Below, piece after piece: positions 25,234 to 26,625 of a stretch of 26,625 nt of DNA. Source of the stretch: Oceanospirillaceae bacterium (GTDB taxonomy: Bacteria; Pseudomonadota; Gammaproteobacteria; Pseudomonadales; Oceanobacteraceae); the NCBI GenBank assembly GCA_024234265.1, contig JACKOM010000024.1, forward strand, positions 1-26,625, given 5' to 3'. A program made the position numbers and the translations under genes. The notes beneath the pieces are model-generated. The model made no database searches. It was not told the DNA's origin and saw only the letters and a program-made list of their open reading frames with translations. Each line of letters opens with the position of its first letter. Position 1 is the first letter of the stretch.

Positions 25234-25842
25234 ATGCCACAACTGACCCTGACGTATTTTGATATTAAAGGCGGGCGCGGTGAGCCAGCCCGTATCGCCC
25301 TGAAAATGTCCGGCATTACGTTCGAAGACAAAAGGGTCAACATGCAGCAATGGGCCGAGCTGAAAACCAGCACCCCATTCCATGCCCTGCCGGTGCTGAG
25401 CATTGATGGCGAAGTTATCAGCCAGAGCAACGCCATAAACCGCTACGTGGGCAAATTATGCGGCCTCTACCCGAAAGATGCCCTGCAGGCCCTGCGCTGC
25501 GATGAAATTATGGATGCGGTGGAAGATATCTCCGCCAAATTCGCCACCACCTACAACATGCCCGACGTAGAGAAAAAAGCCGCACGCGAAAAAATTGTCG
25601 CCGGCCCGTTAAAACTCTACCTGCAAGCCCTCGAAAACAAACTGCAATTACAGGGCGGCGAATTTTTCTGCGCCAATGAACTGAGCATGGCCGATTTAAA
25701 AATGCTGGTATTATGCCGTTACCTTGCCAGCGGCATACTCGATTATGTGCCCGCCGATGTGGTGGCCAGCACAGCGCCCCTGCTGCACGCCCATTATCAG
25801 CGCATGCTGGCCCTGCCGGCGGTAGCCGCCCACTACGCATAA
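25234..25842 (+). CDS. Glutathione S-transferase, sigma-like
   Basis: The 202-residue cytoplasmic protein has an N-terminal thioredoxin-like domain (1-75) and an all-helical C-terminal domain. Tyr8 in LTYFDIKGGRGEPARIAL is the usual catalytic Tyr that activates glutathione; ALPVLSIDGEVISQSNAINRY contains the cis-Pro and the Gln-Ser glutathione-binding pair. The pattern is closest to sigma/mu-type GSTs, which are common in animals and also occur in marine bacteria. It follows the ATP-grasp gene by 71 bp and precedes DUF1244 by 16 bp, so it may be co-transcribed. A thiol link to the neighbouring Gsp-like enzyme is inference. Confidence 0.9.
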   Translation: MPQLTLTYFDIKGGRGEPARIALKMSGITFEDKRVNMQQWAELKTSTPFHALPVLSIDGEVISQSNAINRYVGKLCGLYPKDALQALRCDEIMDAVEDISAKFATTYNMPDVEKKAAREKIVAGPLKLYLQALENKLQLQGGEFFCANELSMADLKMLVLCRYLASGILDYVPADVVASTAPLLHAHYQRMLALPAVAAHYA

Positions 25843-25858
25843 CAGGAAATAAAACACC

Positions 25859-26146
25859 ATGAACCAAACTGAATTAGAAGCCGCCGCATTCCGTCGTTTA
25901 TTAGCCCATCTGGACGAACGCAAAGATGTGCAGAATATCGACCTGATGAACCTCGCCGGTTTCTGCCGTAACTGTCTGGCCAAATGGTATAAAGCAGCCG
26001 CGCAAGAGCGCGGCCAGGAATTAAGTTACGACGCCGCCAAAGAAGTAATTTACGGCATGCCCTATGACGAGTGGAAAGAGAAATATCAGAAAGAGGCAAA
26101 TGCTGCGCAGTTAAGTGCGTTTGAGGTGAATAAACCTAAGGATTGA
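25859..26146 (+). CDS. DUF1244 family protein
   Basis: 95 residues, soluble, helical. The DUF1244 signature is clear: AFRRLLAHLDERKDVQNIDL, then GFCRNCLAKWY (Cys36 and Cys39) and YGMPYDEWKEKYQ. The C-x-x-C pair suggests metal or redox chemistry, but function is not established. AGGAAA lies about 11 nt before the ATG. It is the last gene of the plus-strand run, and a strong terminator follows 43 bp after its stop. Confidence 0.92.
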   Translation: MNQTELEAAAFRRLLAHLDERKDVQNIDLMNLAGFCRNCLAKWYKAAAQERGQELSYDAAKEVIYGMPYDEWKEKYQKEANAAQLSAFEVNKPKD

Positions 26147-26189
26147 TCGGCGGTAATTTCTAATCGCAACAATCTAATTAACAGCATAT

Positions 26190-26217
26190 ATGGGGGCCTT
26201 GCCCCCATGTCTTTTTT
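26190..26217 (+). terminator. Rho-independent terminator after DUF1244
   Basis: ATGGGGGC (26190-26197), loop CTT and GCCCCCAT (26201-26208) form a perfect 8-bp stem followed by GTCTTTTTT. It closes the rluA-to-DUF1244 run. Confidence 0.92.
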
Positions 26218-26625
26218 ATTCAAGTGCTGTTGAAATAACCGACTGTTAAATCCCGGTTTTTCTTTTTCTGGGAAGGGACTTCCCAGACCCATCCTTCGCT
26301 CACACTGCTGCTTGTTTCCGGTTTTTTCGGCGCGTCATTACGCCCACGCGCCATGGGGCATACACGTGCCGAGTATAAATCCATGCCCTGCTTCGCCGGC
26401 GCTTTGTCAGCATACCCGTGCCGGGCATAAATCCATTGCTGACTACGGGCTATGGCGCTTTAAAAAACCGGCGCAGAAAGTTCGCAATAAGTGTTCTGAG
26501 TTAACGCCGTGGTAAATCTGCAAATTTTTAAAAGCAGAACAAAGCTGCAAATTCACATCCTGATTCATTTCACTGTAATAATTGACAGTGTATTTAGCAT
26601 TTACAGGCTTTTAATAGGCTGTGTA
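26218..26625. other. Gene-free repeat-rich end of window
   Basis: No gene is supported. It contains a perfect small hairpin TGGGAAG-GGA-CTTCCCA (about 26270-26286) and the composite inverted-repeat element described separately (26318-26471). From about 26500 to the end the sequence is AT-rich and I see nothing specific. Confidence 0.6.
26318..26471. repeat. Composite repeat bounded by 10-bp inverted ends
   Basis: CCGGTTTTTT (26318-26327) and AAAAAACCGG (26462-26471) are perfect inverted copies, 154 bp end to end. Inside are two direct 26-bp units at 26359-26384 and 26411-26436 that agree at 23 of 26 positions and start 52 bp apart. The second contains CCCG-TGC-CGGG and is bracketed by GTCAGCA (26406-26412) and TGCTGAC (26437-26443). 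It looks like a REP-type or small non-coding mobile repeat. Confidence 0.55.

Noticed and set aside
26359..26436. Possible CRISPR from two 26-bp units
   Set aside because: Only two units, three mismatches, spacer-sized gap but no further repeats and no cas genes.

Overview
The window looks like chromosomal DNA of a gammaproteobacterium. The evidence is the prfB-lysS pair with an RF2 frameshift site, the cmoA-cmoB pair, truC, rluA, yegD, a YjfL/YjfM/YjfC-type cluster, a DUF2789 gene and a DUF1244 gene. The gene families and moderate GC would suit a Cellvibrio-like or other marine/soil relative of Pseudomonas, but that is inference and no species is claimed. Most of the window is tightly packed housekeeping sequence, with one disturbed accessory stretch at about 12.5-15.2 kb.

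Layout. 1-2.4 kb: a 7-bp tandem repeat directly after the stop of a class I fumarase (minus strand), then a DUF2789 gene and a small membrane protein (plus strand) ending in a hairpin. 2.4-6.7 kb (all minus strand): prfB (TTG start, programmed +1 frameshift) and lysS form an operon closed by a terminator, followed by an orphan membrane protein gene coupled to ung. 6.9-7.35 kb: a hotdog-fold thioesterase. 7.4-7.5 kb: a structured dispersed repeat inside the arms of a shared terminator. 7.5-10.9 kb: a large chemoreceptor gene cut by one in-frame TAA. 11.1-12.4 kb: the Hsp70-like gene yegD.

12.5-15.2 kb: a pirin-like gene split by a 265-bp MITE-like element with inverted-repeat ends, an AT-rich orphan membrane gene, a lipoprotein gene and a short apparent second pirin remnant. 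15.2-17.1 kb: an S4 RNA-binding protein and cmoB-cmoA (wobble-uridine modification of tRNA). 17.2-17.3 kb: the second copy of the structured repeat. 17.5-20.7 kb: a plus-strand operon with overlapping ends made of a PAS-PAS-GGDEF diguanylate cyclase, truC and a second RluA-family pseudouridine synthase. 20.7-22.2 kb: a transglutaminase-like protein and a small anchored protein. 22.3-26.1 kb: rluA, DUF350, a DUF1190 lipoprotein, a glutathionylspermidine-synthase-like ATP-grasp enzyme, a glutathione S-transferase and DUF1244, ending at a strong terminator. 26.2-26.6 kb: a gene-free repeat-rich stretch.

Shared themes are translation and RNA modification (prfB, lysS, cmoA, cmoB, truC, two further RluA-type enzymes, the S4 protein) and signalling (chemoreceptor, diguanylate cyclase). 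The observations most worth following are the two-copy structured repeat with a compensatory base-pair change, the MITE-split pirin gene, and the single stop codon in an otherwise intact chemoreceptor. I found no CRISPR array, rRNA, convincing tRNA or complete insertion sequence.
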